A stretch of DNA of 64,000 nt from UBA1479 sp040216635. GTDB taxonomy: Bacteria > Pseudomonadota > Alphaproteobacteria > Rhodospirillales > Casp-alpha2. The stretch lies in the NCBI GenBank assembly GCA_040216635.1, contig JAVJOU010000026.1, positions 372,001 through 436,000 on the forward strand, read 5' to 3'. Position numbers and translations under genes: made by a program. The notes under the pieces are model-generated. The model made no database searches. It was not told the DNA's origin and was given only the letters and a program-made list of their open reading frames with translations. Every line of letters starts with the position of its first letter. Position 1 is the first letter of the stretch. Shown piece after piece: positions 8,214 to 19,551 of this stretch.

Positions 8214-8851
8214 ATTGCAGGGACTCCGTTCGGGACTCTCCGCAAGAGGGGGTCGGAGGGACTCTCGGGGCGATTTTTGTCAAGGGAATTATTTTGCAAA
8301 TTTGGGCGGCGTTCGCGATTCGTCTCATTGCCATCGGCGAAACACGTCCGTAATATCCCCGTCGTCGTTGGGGGCTTCGTGTCCCGCCCGGCGGCGCCAA
8401 GATCCACATTCGGCCATTGCGGGCCACTGAAAAGAGAAAGGAGTTTTTAAACAAGACCAATCTTTTTCTTAAGGCGCCTGCCTGTCTTTGGTTATTTCCA
8501 AATATTCTTTTTTATATTTTTAAGTAAAAACGTATTCGTTATTTAATAATTGGCTAAAAAGCCAAACCCAAGGGGGGTGTGTCGCGGATTGAGTCTGAAC
8601 TGTTGCCCATCATTACGGCGTCGTCTCTTGCGGCTCTAAAGAGACGGTGGCGCAAAGGGGCCGAACAACGGCCCCAAGCGTGACGGAGCACCAGACAGAT
8701 ATTTTCGCGACGACGCCGGCCGGTGGTTTCTTCGCCGGGATAAAGCGCCTCCCATAAAACTCAGGGAGGGGGTGCCAAGAACGTTCGTTCGCCGGTTCCC
8801 CCGATAACGATAACGACCCTGCCTTCGGGCAGGAGGAGCGTTGGTGGCAAA
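8214..8851 (+). other. Long dnaA upstream region: AT-rich block and hairpin-rich leader
   Basis: No gene seen in 638 bp. Positions about 8440-8570 are strikingly AT-rich against the GC-rich surroundings and include two small hairpins (TTGGCT-AAAA-AGCCAA at 8550-8565 and TTGG/CCAA at 8488-8501). From 8622 the DNA becomes a string of inverted repeats: CGTCTCTT/AAGAGACG (8622-8646), GGGGCCG/CGGCCCC (8657-8675), CCTCCC/GGGAGG (8748-8769) and CCTGCC-TTCG-GGCAGG (8818-8833). The last overlaps the AGGAGG (8831-8836) that is the only good ribosome site before dnaA. I found no convincing DnaA boxes, so an origin is not claimed, but the AT-rich block could be a promoter or unwinding region. Confidence 0.6.
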
Positions 8852-10270
8852 ATGACGGAACAACAAGGCCGTGAAGTAGAGCCTAATCAGGACCTTCGGG
8901 ACACCTGGACAGATATATGTGAATCCCTCCGCGCCGAAATCGGCGAGGCCTCTTATCAAAGTTGGATCAAACCCATGCGCCTGATCGGGCAGGAAGGCAA
9001 TGCCGTGCGTACCGGTGTGCCGACCCGCTTCATGCGCGAATGGATTCAGGCCCATTATCAGGACCGCTTGTCCGAATTGTTGGGCGGGCGCGGCCTCAAG
9101 GGCGGATTGGATGTGATCATCCATCAGGAACACGGTGCACCGGGCAAGCCGGAAACCAAACCCGCCGAAGCACGCAAGGGCGATGATGCGCCGGCCGCCG
9201 CCAAGGTGTCGAACGGCAACGGCAACGGCAGCGTCTACAGCGACGACATCGGCGCACCGCTGGATGCGCGCTATACCTTCGACCGCTTCGTCGTCGGCAA
9301 ACCGAACGAATTCGCCTATGCCGCCGCCCGGCGCGTGGCCGAGGCGGAGATCGTACCGTTCAACCCGCTGTTCCTGTACGGCGGCGTCGGCCTGGGCAAG
9401 ACGCACCTGATGCATGCCATCGCCTGGCACCTGCGCAAGACGCGCCCCGACCGTTCCGTCATCTACCTTTCGGCGGAAAAATTCATGTACCGCTTCGTGC
9501 GGGCCCTGCGGGAGCACAACACGGTCGATTTCAAGGATCAATTCCGCTCCGTCGATGTGCTGATGGTCGACGACGTACAGTTCATTTCCGGCAAGGAATC
9601 GACCCAGGAAGAATTCTTCCACACGTTCAATTCCCTGGTCGATCAGGGTCGCCAGATCGTCATTTCGGCGGACAAATCGCCCAACGACCTGGAAGGCATG
9701 GAAGAGCGCCTGATTTCGCGCCTCAACTGTGGGCTGGTGGCCGATATCCACGCCACCACCTACGAATTGCGCCTGGGCATTCTGCAGGCCAAGGGCGAGC
9801 AGATGGGCGTGGACGTGCCGGTCAAGGTGCTGGAATTCCTGGCCCATAAAATCACCTCCAACGTGCGTGAACTTGAAGGGGCCCTGAACCGGGTGGTCGC
9901 CCATCATCAGCTGGTCGGCCGGGACATCACCCTGGAAACCAGCCAGGATGTGCTGCACGACCTGTTGAAGGCGTCCGAACGCCGGGTCACGATCGAGGAA
10001 ATCCAGAAACGCGTATCGACGCATTTCAACATCCGCGTATCGGACATGCATTCGGCCCGCCGGGCGCGCTCCGTCGCCCGCCCGCGTCAGGTCGCCATGT
10101 ATCTGTCCAAGCAGCTGACCTCGCGCTCATTGCCCGAAATCGGGCGCAAGTTCGGCGGCCGCGATCACACCACGGTCATGCATGCGGTCAAGAAGGTGGA
10201 GGAGCTGCGCGAGCAGGATTCCAGCTTCAATGAGGATGTCGAGCTGCTGCGCCGGATGCTTGAAGGCTGA
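8852..10270 (+). CDS. dnaA: Chromosomal replication initiator DnaA
   Basis: AAA+ ATPase that binds DnaA boxes and melts the origin. The 472-residue protein has the N-terminal DnaB/regulator-interaction domain (WTDICESLRAEIGEASYQSW), a low-complexity linker at about residues 95-130, Walker A GGVGLGKTH (177-185), Walker B VLMVDDVQFI, the sensor and box VII segments, and the C-terminal DNA-binding signature GGRDHTTVMHAVKKVEEL. The ATG at 8852 is preceded by AGGAGG 15 bp away, which is a long spacing. In-frame codons just upstream offer no better start. dnaN follows after 284 bp. Confidence 0.98.
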   Translation: MTEQQGREVEPNQDLRDTWTDICESLRAEIGEASYQSWIKPMRLIGQEGNAVRTGVPTRFMREWIQAHYQDRLSELLGGRGLKGGLDVIIHQEHGAPGKPETKPAEARKGDDAPAAAKVSNGNGNGSVYSDDIGAPLDARYTFDRFVVGKPNEFAYAAARRVAEAEIVPFNPLFLYGGVGLGKTHLMHAIAWHLRKTRPDRSVIYLSAEKFMYRFVRALREHNTVDFKDQFRSVDVLMVDDVQFISGKESTQEEFFHTFNSLVDQGRQIVISADKSPNDLEGMEERLISRLNCGLVADIHATTYELRLGILQAKGEQMGVDVPVKVLEFLAHKITSNVRELEGALNRVVAHHQLVGRDITLETSQDVLHDLLKASERRVTIEEIQKRVSTHFNIRVSDMHSARRARSVARPRQVAMYLSKQLTSRSLPEIGRKFGGRDHTTVMHAVKKVEELREQDSSFNEDVELLRRMLEG

Positions 10271-10554
10271 GCCCCTGTCCGGGGCCGTTCGAGGCCCCGG
10301 AATTTCCGGGAAAAGGCTTCGGTATTCAAGGCCTTCTGCTATAATAATCCATACGTCTGAGGGCGCCCGGCCGGGCGCCTTCATGCGACTCTCGGTGGGG
10401 CGCTTCGGCGGGCTTTCTCGGCCCGATCAAGGCGGTGGATTCCGGTCCATTTCCCGGGGTGTGCGGCGGCCTGAAGGGGTCGGCGATGGACCTTAGGCGT
10501 TCTCCGAAAGCGCGATAACGGCATGAATTTTTAGAACGGCGATAGACGGCACAT
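10271..10554 (+). promoter_or_regulatory. dnaA-dnaN intergenic region with palindrome and -10 candidate
   Basis: Contains TATAAT at 10340-10345 (a perfect -10, though without a good -35) and, just downstream, a perfect 18-bp palindrome GGCGCCCGG/CCGGGCGCC at 10362-10379. The palindrome has no T-run, so it is a weak terminator at best. It may be a structure in the dnaN leader. No gene is apparent here. Confidence 0.4.
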
Positions 10555-11670
10555 ATGAAACTGACAATCGAGCGGGCCGCCTTGTTGAAGTGCCTTGGGC
10601 ACGTGCAAAGCGTTGTGGAGCGCCGCAATACCATCCCTATTCTCTCCAATGTGAAGATCGAAGCCGGTGACGGCAAGCTGGCGCTGAACGCCACGGACAT
10701 GGATCTGGACATCGTCGAAAGCGTCGCTGCCGACGTGACCGATGCGGGGGCGACCACGGCTCCGGCCCATACCCTCTATGACATCGTTCGCAAGCTGCCC
10801 GAAGGGGCGCAGGTCGAGATGACCAAAGAGCCCGAGGGCCAGTTGGTGATCAAGGCGGGCCGGTCCCGATTCGCCCTTTCCTGCCTGCCGACGGAGGATT
10901 TTCCCGTTCTCGGCTCGGGTGAGCTGCCCCATCAGTTCAAGCTGCCGGTGCATGACCTGAAAACCCTGCTGGACCGCACCCGCTTCGCCATCTCGACCGA
11001 GGAAACGCGCTATTACCTGAATGGCATTTATCTGCATGTGGCCGAACGGGACGGCACCAAGGTGCTGCGCGCCGTGGCCACGGACGGCCACCGCCTGGCG
11101 TCGGCCGAAGCGCCCCTGGCGGACGGGGCCGACGGCATTCCCGGCGTGATCCTGCCGCGCAAGGTGGTTACGGAACTGGGCAAGCTGACCGATGAAAGCG
11201 TCGGTGAGGTCTTTGTCGGCCTGTCGGAAACCAAGGTTCGCTTCGCGGTCGATGATATCGTCATCACCTCCAAGCTGATCGACGGCACCTTCCCCGATTA
11301 CGAACGGGTCATCCCGCGCGATAACGACAAGATGCTCGACGTCGACCGCAAGCTTTTGGCGGCGGCGGTCGATCGGGTGTCGGCGATTTCTTCCGAGAAA
11401 TCCCGCGCCGTGAAGCTGACCCTCGGTTCCGGCGTGCTCAAGCTTTCGGCCTCCAGCCCCGAACACGGTCTGGCCGAGGAAGAACTGGAAATCGATTACA
11501 ACGGGGATGGTTTGGAGATCGGCTTCAATTCGGCCTATCTGCTCGACATTACCCGCCAGATCGAAGGCGACACGGCATCGCTGGCCATGGCCGATGCGGC
11601 CTCGCCGACGGTGCTGCGTGAATCGGGCGACGACAGCGCCTTGTTCGTGCTGATGCCCATGCGCGTTTGA
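10555..11670 (+). CDS. dnaN: DNA polymerase III beta subunit (sliding clamp)
   Basis: Ring-shaped processivity clamp for replication and repair polymerases. The 371-residue protein opens MKLTIERAALLKCLGHVQSVVERRNTIPIL, carries the NATDMDLDI and ATDGHRLA segments and ends in the LFVLMPMRV motif that forms part of the protein-binding pocket. Length and motifs match the family fully. It lies between dnaA and recF in the classic order, with recF 38 bp downstream. Confidence 0.98.
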   Translation: MKLTIERAALLKCLGHVQSVVERRNTIPILSNVKIEAGDGKLALNATDMDLDIVESVAADVTDAGATTAPAHTLYDIVRKLPEGAQVEMTKEPEGQLVIKAGRSRFALSCLPTEDFPVLGSGELPHQFKLPVHDLKTLLDRTRFAISTEETRYYLNGIYLHVAERDGTKVLRAVATDGHRLASAEAPLADGADGIPGVILPRKVVTELGKLTDESVGEVFVGLSETKVRFAVDDIVITSKLIDGTFPDYERVIPRDNDKMLDVDRKLLAAAVDRVSAISSEKSRAVKLTLGSGVLKLSASSPEHGLAEEELEIDYNGDGLEIGFNSAYLLDITRQIEGDTASLAMADAASPTVLRESGDDSALFVLMPMRV

Positions 11671-11708
11671 ACGGGTTTTAAGGAACGGTCCTGTACGCCC
11701 AACCCACA

Positions 11709-12902
11709 TTGACCGCTGATGCGGCCTATCCGGAAACCACGGCTGCGGGGGCGCTTGCCATCCGCCGGCTGACGCTGACGGATTTCCGCTGTTATGCCTC
11801 CTTGCGGCTTGATCTGCCCGACGGACCGGTCGTGCTGGCGGGGCCCAACGGGGCGGGCAAGACCAATATTCTGGAAGCCCTGTCGTTTCTCATGCCGGGC
11901 CGGGGCCTGCGCCGCGGGCGATTGTCGGAAGCCTCGCGCCGCGATCCTGGTGAAGCATCCGACGAGCCGCCCCGCGCCTGGGCCGTGGCGGCGACCGTGG
12001 CGGGGCCCGACGGCGAAACGGATCTGGGTACGGGCCTGGGCACGACCGCCGGGGGCGAAAGTGAAAAACGCCTGGTGCGCGTCGATGGTGAGGCACAGCG
12101 GGCCCAGGCGGCCCTGTCGCTGCATGTTTCCTTGCAATGGCTGACGCCGCAGATGGACCGCCTGTTCCTGGATGGGGCCTCGGCCCGCAGGCGATTTCTG
12201 GACCGGCTGGTTTACGGCCGGGATCCGGCCCATGCGGGGCGCGTGGGATCGTACGAGCAGGCCATGCGCGAACGCCTGCGTCTGTTGACTTCGGGCGGCG
12301 GCGACGATGCCTGGCTTTCGGCCCTGGAAGCGACCATGGGCGAACGCGGTGTCGCCATCGCGGCGGCGCGATTGGATATGGCCGGGCGGCTTGCCGGTCA
12401 GTTGGATGTGGCCGGTGACGGGCCGTTTCCGGCGGCGGACCTGGCGGTCGAAGGCGAGGTCGAGGCCTGGCTTTCGGGCGGCTCGGCGCTCGATGCCGAA
12501 GACCGCCTGAAACATGCCTTGCGGTCGGCGCGCGGGCGCGACGGCGATACGGGGCGGACGGCCCACGGACCGCATCGTTCGGACCTGTACGTCGAATACA
12601 AAAGTCGGGGGCGGCCGGCGGCGGACTGTTCCACGGGCGAACAAAAGGCGCTGTTGATTTCGCTGGTCCTGGCACAGGCCCGCCTGCAGGCGGCGGAACA
12701 GGGCCGGGCCCCCATTCTGCTGCTGGACGAAGTGGCGGCCCATCTGGATGCGGACCGCCGCACGGCTTTGTTCGCCGAGATCGAGGCTCTGGGCCTGCAG
12801 GCCTGGATGACCGGTACGGATACGGAGCTGTTCGCCCCCCTGGCCGGGCGGGCGGGTTTTTTCCATGTCGCCGAGGCCAAGGTCCACCGTCAGGACCCGT
12901 GA
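11709..12902 (+). CDS. recF: DNA replication and repair protein RecF
   Basis: SMC-like ATPase that helps load RecA at single-strand gaps. Walker A is GPNGAGKTN at residues 45-53, the ABC signature region is STGEQKALL, and Walker B is PILLLDEVAAHLD. The family opening IRRLTLTDFRCYASLRL starts near residue 18. The only start that keeps this opening is a TTG at 11709, with no strong ribosome site, so translation may depend on coupling to dnaN. 397 residues is slightly long because of the 17-residue N-terminal extension. Confidence 0.95.
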   Translation: MTADAAYPETTAAGALAIRRLTLTDFRCYASLRLDLPDGPVVLAGPNGAGKTNILEALSFLMPGRGLRRGRLSEASRRDPGEASDEPPRAWAVAATVAGPDGETDLGTGLGTTAGGESEKRLVRVDGEAQRAQAALSLHVSLQWLTPQMDRLFLDGASARRRFLDRLVYGRDPAHAGRVGSYEQAMRERLRLLTSGGGDDAWLSALEATMGERGVAIAAARLDMAGRLAGQLDVAGDGPFPAADLAVEGEVEAWLSGGSALDAEDRLKHALRSARGRDGDTGRTAHGPHRSDLYVEYKSRGRPAADCSTGEQKALLISLVLAQARLQAAEQGRAPILLLDEVAAHLDADRRTALFAEIEALGLQAWMTGTDTELFAPLAGRAGFFHVAEAKVHRQDP

Positions 12903-12962
12903 CCGGACAACAATGAATTTTCCCGGGCGGCACTTTTGCCGGCCCCAATCTGAAGAGCGTGA

Positions 12963-15461
<2,499 letters not shown>

Positions 15462-15632
15462 AGCAGAGCCTTCGGCGGCGACAGTGCCGGAACATGGACA
15501 TCGGGCATGGTTTACTCCGTTACGGCCTTCCGCCTATGATCGCCTGAAAGCGACGTCCGTCCGGGGCCGGCCGTAGGTTTATCCGGGGAATGACGGGGCA
15601 GATAATGAACTGGATTCATTCGGGGGGTTCCC

Positions 15633-16076
15633 ATGGCGGAAGCTGATACGTCGATTCTCGGCTTGATCGAAGCTCATGAAGCCTGGCTGCGCGGCGGCGG
15701 CGATACGGGCCAGCGGGGCGAGATGTTGCGCCTGAATATGCGTGATCTGGATTTGCGGGGCGCCGCCCTGGCCAATGCCAACATCCGGGAATGCGATTTG
15801 ACGGGATCGGACCTGTCCGGTGCGGATTTGCGGGGCTCGTCCCTGGTGTCTTCGGTCATGGTCGGGGTCAATTTCACCAATGCCCTGCTCGATTTCACGG
15901 ACATGACCGATACGGACCTGCGCGGCGCCAACTTCACGGGGGCCTCGCTCAACGGGGTCGACATGTGGCGCGCCAACCTGAAGGGGGCGGTGATCGACCC
16001 GATCACTCTGCATGGTCTGCTTGATTGCCGCGAACCCGATGAAACCTCTGCCTATTTTGCGTTAACGAAATACTAA
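15633..16076 (+). CDS. Pentapeptide-repeat protein
   Basis: A 147-residue protein built mostly of A(D/N)LxG-type pentapeptides: LDLRG, AALAN, ANIRE, CDLTG, SDLSG, ADLRG and so on for about 17 repeats (roughly residues 38-124). Such repeats fold into a right-handed square beta-helix. The N-terminal 35 residues are helical (ILGLIEAHEAWLRGG) and the C-terminus is a short cap. Function is unknown. Pentapeptide proteins of the Qnr/MfpA kind mimic DNA and bind gyrase, and this gene sits directly downstream of gyrB, but most pentapeptide proteins do not act on gyrase and this one is shorter than Qnr (about 218 residues). GGGGG lies just before the ATG as a ribosome site. Confidence 0.85.
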   Translation: MAEADTSILGLIEAHEAWLRGGGDTGQRGEMLRLNMRDLDLRGAALANANIRECDLTGSDLSGADLRGSSLVSSVMVGVNFTNALLDFTDMTDTDLRGANFTGASLNGVDMWRANLKGAVIDPITLHGLLDCREPDETSAYFALTKY

Positions 16077-16100
16077 TCCGACCCTCGTCATAAGACGCAG

Positions 16101-18086
16101 ATGGCCCGACCCAAGCGTCCGAAATCTCAAAGTTCCCGCAAGCCGCGCCCCACGGCGCCGGCGCCGCGTCAGCGGCCGCCCGGACGGCCCAAAGGGCGCT
16201 CCTGGTCAGGTATCTTAAAATGGACCGGGGTGCTGGCCGTCTGGGCGGTGATCGCCGTGCTGGCGGTGGGTGTGTGGATATCCGTTGGCCTGCCCGATCT
16301 GGAAGACGCGCTCAAGACCGAACGCCGCCCGACCGTGACGATCCTCGGCCAGGACGGCTCGGAATTGTATCGGGCGGGCGATCTGGTGGGCGAGGCCGTG
16401 GCTCTGGACGATCTTCCGCCCCATCTGATCCAGGCCGTTTTGGCGACGGAAGACCGCCGGTTTTATTCTCATTTCGGAATCGATCCAATCGGTCTCGCGC
16501 GGGCCATGTACCGTAATATCCGGGCCGGGCGGATCGTCGAGGGCGGTTCCACCATCACCCAGCAACTGGCCAAGAATCTGTTCCTGACACCGGCCCGAAC
16601 CTATCTGCGCAAGTTGCAGGAAATGGCCGTGGCGCTGTGGCTGGAATGGGAATTTTCGAAGGATCAGATCCTCACGCTTTACCTCAACCGGGTGTATCTG
16701 GGAGCCGGCACCTACGGTGTCGATGCAGCATCAAAACGGTTTTTCCGGAAACCGGCGGCGCGCGTCAATACCTATGAAGCGGCGATCCTGGCGGGTCTTT
16801 TGAAAGCACCGTCGCGCTACAACCCGGCGGCCTCGCCGCAGCGCGCCCATGCCCGGGCCCGGACCGTGCTGTCGAACATGGTCGCGGCCGGATACCTGAC
16901 GGAAACGAAAGCGGCGGAAGCGGCCAAGGGCATCCAGGTCGCCACCGTGACGGCACCCACGGGCAATGCCCGTCATTTCGTTGATTGGGTGTTGGAAGCG
17001 CTCAACGATTATGTCACGGCCGGCGGGCGTGATTTGGTGGTCAAGACGACCCTGGATACGGACCTTCAGCGCGCGGCGGAAACGACCATGGGGCGGGCGT
17101 TCAACGCATCGGAGCGGGCGGGCATGAAAGCGGGCGAAGGGGCCTTGGTGGCGCTTGCGCCCGACGGCGCCGTGCGCGCCATGGTCGGCGGGCGGGATTA
17201 CGCCAAAAGCCAGTTCAACCGCGCCGTTCAGGCGCAACGCCAACCGGGGTCCGCGTTCAAGCCGTTTGTTTATCTGGTGGCCCTTGAAAGCGGCATGACA
17301 CCGGCCAGCCCGGTGGTCGACCGCCCTGTGCGCCTGGGCGATTGGCAGCCCTCGAACTTTTCCGGCAAGTACGAAGGCCGCATGACCTTGGGGGCGGCTC
17401 TGGCGCGTTCGGTCAATACGGTCGCGGTCCAGCTTGCCCAGAAAGTCGGTGCCGGCCGCATTATCGAAAGCGCGCGGGCATTGGGTATTACCTCCGACCT
17501 GCCCCGGGACGCGGCCCTGGCATTGGGCAGCGGCGAGGTCAATCTGCTGGAAATGACGGCCGCTTACGGCGTGATCGCGCGCGGCGGCATGGGCGTTTGG
17601 CCCTATGCCATCGTGGAAATTTCCAGCCCCAACGGCGAGGTGCTCTATAAACGGCAGGGGTCCGGTCCCGGCCGGGCCGTGCCCGAAGCCGCCGCCCGCA
17701 CCTTGCGGGGCATGATGACCAAGGTGATCGATGGCGGTACGGGAAAGAACGCCGGCATCAGCCGCCCGGCGGCGGGCAAGACGGGCACCAGCCAGAACTA
17801 CCGCGATGCTTGGTTCGTCGGCTTCACGCCGCAATTGGTGACCGGTGTGTGGTTCGGCAATGACGACGGCACGCCCATGAACCGGGTCACCGGCGGGGGC
17901 CTTCCGGCGCGGACCTGGGCCGGGTTCATGCGCACGGCCCATCAGGGATTGCCGGTTTTGGACTTCGGGGAAGCGGGCGGCGCTGCGGCACCCGCTACAA
18001 GCTCGTTCTGGAACCGCCTGAAACGGATTATCGATAGCGGTGACGGCGCCGACACACCGACCGAGGAAAACCGCGCGGGCGATTAG
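16101..18086 (+). CDS. Class A penicillin-binding protein (PBP1A family)
   Basis: Bifunctional peptidoglycan synthase with glycosyltransferase and transpeptidase activity, anchored in the inner membrane. After a basic Pro/Arg-rich cytoplasmic tail (residues 1-38) comes one membrane helix (about 39-63). The GT51 domain has the catalytic glutamate in ATEDRRFYSHFG (near 117) and GGSTITQQLAKNL. The transpeptidase domain has the SxxK motif GSAFKP (serine near 384), SVN, and KTGTS near 555. The 661 residues are a little short for PBP1A because the C-terminal extension is reduced to an Ala/Gly-rich tail. Its stop overlaps by 4 bp the stop of hldE on the other strand. Confidence 0.95.
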   Translation: MARPKRPKSQSSRKPRPTAPAPRQRPPGRPKGRSWSGILKWTGVLAVWAVIAVLAVGVWISVGLPDLEDALKTERRPTVTILGQDGSELYRAGDLVGEAVALDDLPPHLIQAVLATEDRRFYSHFGIDPIGLARAMYRNIRAGRIVEGGSTITQQLAKNLFLTPARTYLRKLQEMAVALWLEWEFSKDQILTLYLNRVYLGAGTYGVDAASKRFFRKPAARVNTYEAAILAGLLKAPSRYNPAASPQRAHARARTVLSNMVAAGYLTETKAAEAAKGIQVATVTAPTGNARHFVDWVLEALNDYVTAGGRDLVVKTTLDTDLQRAAETTMGRAFNASERAGMKAGEGALVALAPDGAVRAMVGGRDYAKSQFNRAVQAQRQPGSAFKPFVYLVALESGMTPASPVVDRPVRLGDWQPSNFSGKYEGRMTLGAALARSVNTVAVQLAQKVGAGRIIESARALGITSDLPRDAALALGSGEVNLLEMTAAYGVIARGGMGVWPYAIVEISSPNGEVLYKRQGSGPGRAVPEAAARTLRGMMTKVIDGGTGKNAGISRPAAGKTGTSQNYRDAWFVGFTPQLVTGVWFGNDDGTPMNRVTGGGLPARTWAGFMRTAHQGLPVLDFGEAGGAAAPATSSFWNRLKRIIDSGDGADTPTEENRAGD

Positions 18087-19549
18087 CCCTGGCCGGCCAA
18101 CCGGGCGATGGTCGCCGTGGTGCTGTGACCGGGTTCTAACTCCGCCAGATGAACGCGCCCGCCCGCGGCTTCGACGGCTTCGCGACCGACGACTTCGTCA
18201 ATCCGGTAATCGGCCCCTTTGACCAGCACGTCCGGCGTCAGGGCTTCGATCACCTGTAGCGGCGTGTCCTCGGCAAACAGTACGACCGCATCGACGCCCG
18301 TCAGGGACGCCAGCACGGCGGCGCGGGCGGCTTCGCCCTGGACCGGTCTGTCCTGACCTTTCAGGCGCTTGACCGAGGCATCGGAATTCAGCCCCACGAC
18401 CAGGCGGTCGCATTGCCCACGGGCCTGGCGCAGCAGGGACACATGCCCCGGGTGCAGCAGATCGAAACAGCCGTTGGTAAAGCCGACGGTGAAGCCGCGC
18501 CGGCGCCATCCGGTGACCCGGTCGACGGCCTGTTCCAGGGTCAAAACCTTGGCTTCGGCTGCGCTAAGGTCCTGGTGGTGCAATTCGGCGATCAGATCGC
18601 CCGCATAGGCCACGGCCGTGCCGACCTTGGCGACGACGATGCCGGCAGCCAGATTGGCAAGGGCAGCGGCCCGTGTCAGCGGGGCACCGGCAGCGATGCA
18701 GGCGGCCAATGTGGCGACCACGGTGTCGCCGGCGCCGGACACGTCGAAAACCTCGCGCGCTTCGGCGGCCAAATGGGTGACGTCGCCGTCGGCCGTTACC
18801 AAGGTCATACCGTCGCGGGACCGGGTGACCAGAACCGCCGAAAGCCCCAGGCCTTCGACCAGTCCCCGGGCGGCTGAAATCACATCGTCGTCCGTTGCCA
18901 CGGGCCGTCCCGTGGCGGCGGCCAGTTCCTTCAGATTGGGAGTCAGAATGCCGGCTCCCGCATAGCGGCTGTAATCGTCGCCCTTGGGATCGATGATGAT
19001 CGTGGCATCGGCGGCCTTTGCGGCCTTGATCACGCGGGCCAGGGTCGCGTCGGACAGCACGCCCTTGCCGTAATCGGACAGCACCACGGCTTTATGATCA
19101 CGCACCGCGTGTTCGGCGGCGGCGGCCAGGCGTTCCTGCAAATCTGCGGCAGGAAGGCTGGATTCCCGGTCGGCCCGCATCATTTGTTGCGTTCCGGCAA
19201 TGAATCGCGTCTTGATGGTCGTCTGGCGGCCCGGGTCGGTGTGCAATTCGCCGTCGACACCATCTTCCTTGGCCAGCAGGGATTTGATCTCGTCACCGGC
19301 CGCATCGTCGCCGATGACGGACAGAAACCGTGTCGATGCGCCCAAGGCAGACAGATTGCGGACCACGTTGCCGGCCCCGCCCAGCATGCGGGCTTCGTCG
19401 GTTACGCGCAGCACGGGGATCGGGGCTTCGGGGGAGATGCGTTCGACCTGGCCGTAAACGAAGGTATCCAGCATGACATCGCCCAGGCAGAACACCCGCG
19501 CGTGCGCCAGGGCTTCAACCAGGGGGATCAGGTCCGTGCGTTCCGTCAT
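18083..19549 (-). CDS. hldE: Bifunctional heptose-7-phosphate kinase / heptose-1-phosphate adenylyltransferase
   Basis: Makes ADP-heptose for the LPS inner core. The N-terminal ribokinase-like domain shows LGGAGNVVRNLSALG, SDYGKGVL and DVSGAGDTVVA with its catalytic Asp; the C-terminal nucleotidyltransferase domain shows FTNGCFDLLHPGHVSLLRQA with the HxGH motif. I took the ATG at 19549 (488 residues), 2 bp past the gmhA stop; a TTG at 19555 overlapping that stop is also possible. Together with gmhA it covers the steps on either side of the phosphatase GmhB, which is not here. The tail overlaps the PBP gene by 4 bp in convergent orientation. Confidence 0.95.
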   Translation of the reverse strand: MTERTDLIPLVEALAHARVFCLGDVMLDTFVYGQVERISPEAPIPVLRVTDEARMLGGAGNVVRNLSALGASTRFLSVIGDDAAGDEIKSLLAKEDGVDGELHTDPGRQTTIKTRFIAGTQQMMRADRESSLPAADLQERLAAAAEHAVRDHKAVVLSDYGKGVLSDATLARVIKAAKAADATIIIDPKGDDYSRYAGAGILTPNLKELAAATGRPVATDDDVISAARGLVEGLGLSAVLVTRSRDGMTLVTADGDVTHLAAEAREVFDVSGAGDTVVATLAACIAAGAPLTRAAALANLAAGIVVAKVGTAVAYAGDLIAELHHQDLSAAEAKVLTLEQAVDRVTGWRRRGFTVGFTNGCFDLLHPGHVSLLRQARGQCDRLVVGLNSDASVKRLKGQDRPVQGEAARAAVLASLTGVDAVVLFAEDTPLQVIEALTPDVLVKGADYRIDEVVGREAVEAAGGRVHLAELEPGHSTTATIARLAGQG

Positions 19550-19551
19550 CG

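Noticed and set aside
8543..8557. CtrA-type site TTAA-N7-CTAA before dnaA
   Set aside because: One mismatch in a highly AT-rich block where such patterns arise by chance; kept only as a remark.
8214..10554. Replication origin around dnaA
   Set aside because: No cluster of TTATCCACA-like boxes was found in the dnaA upstream or dnaA-dnaN region; only AT-richness supports it.
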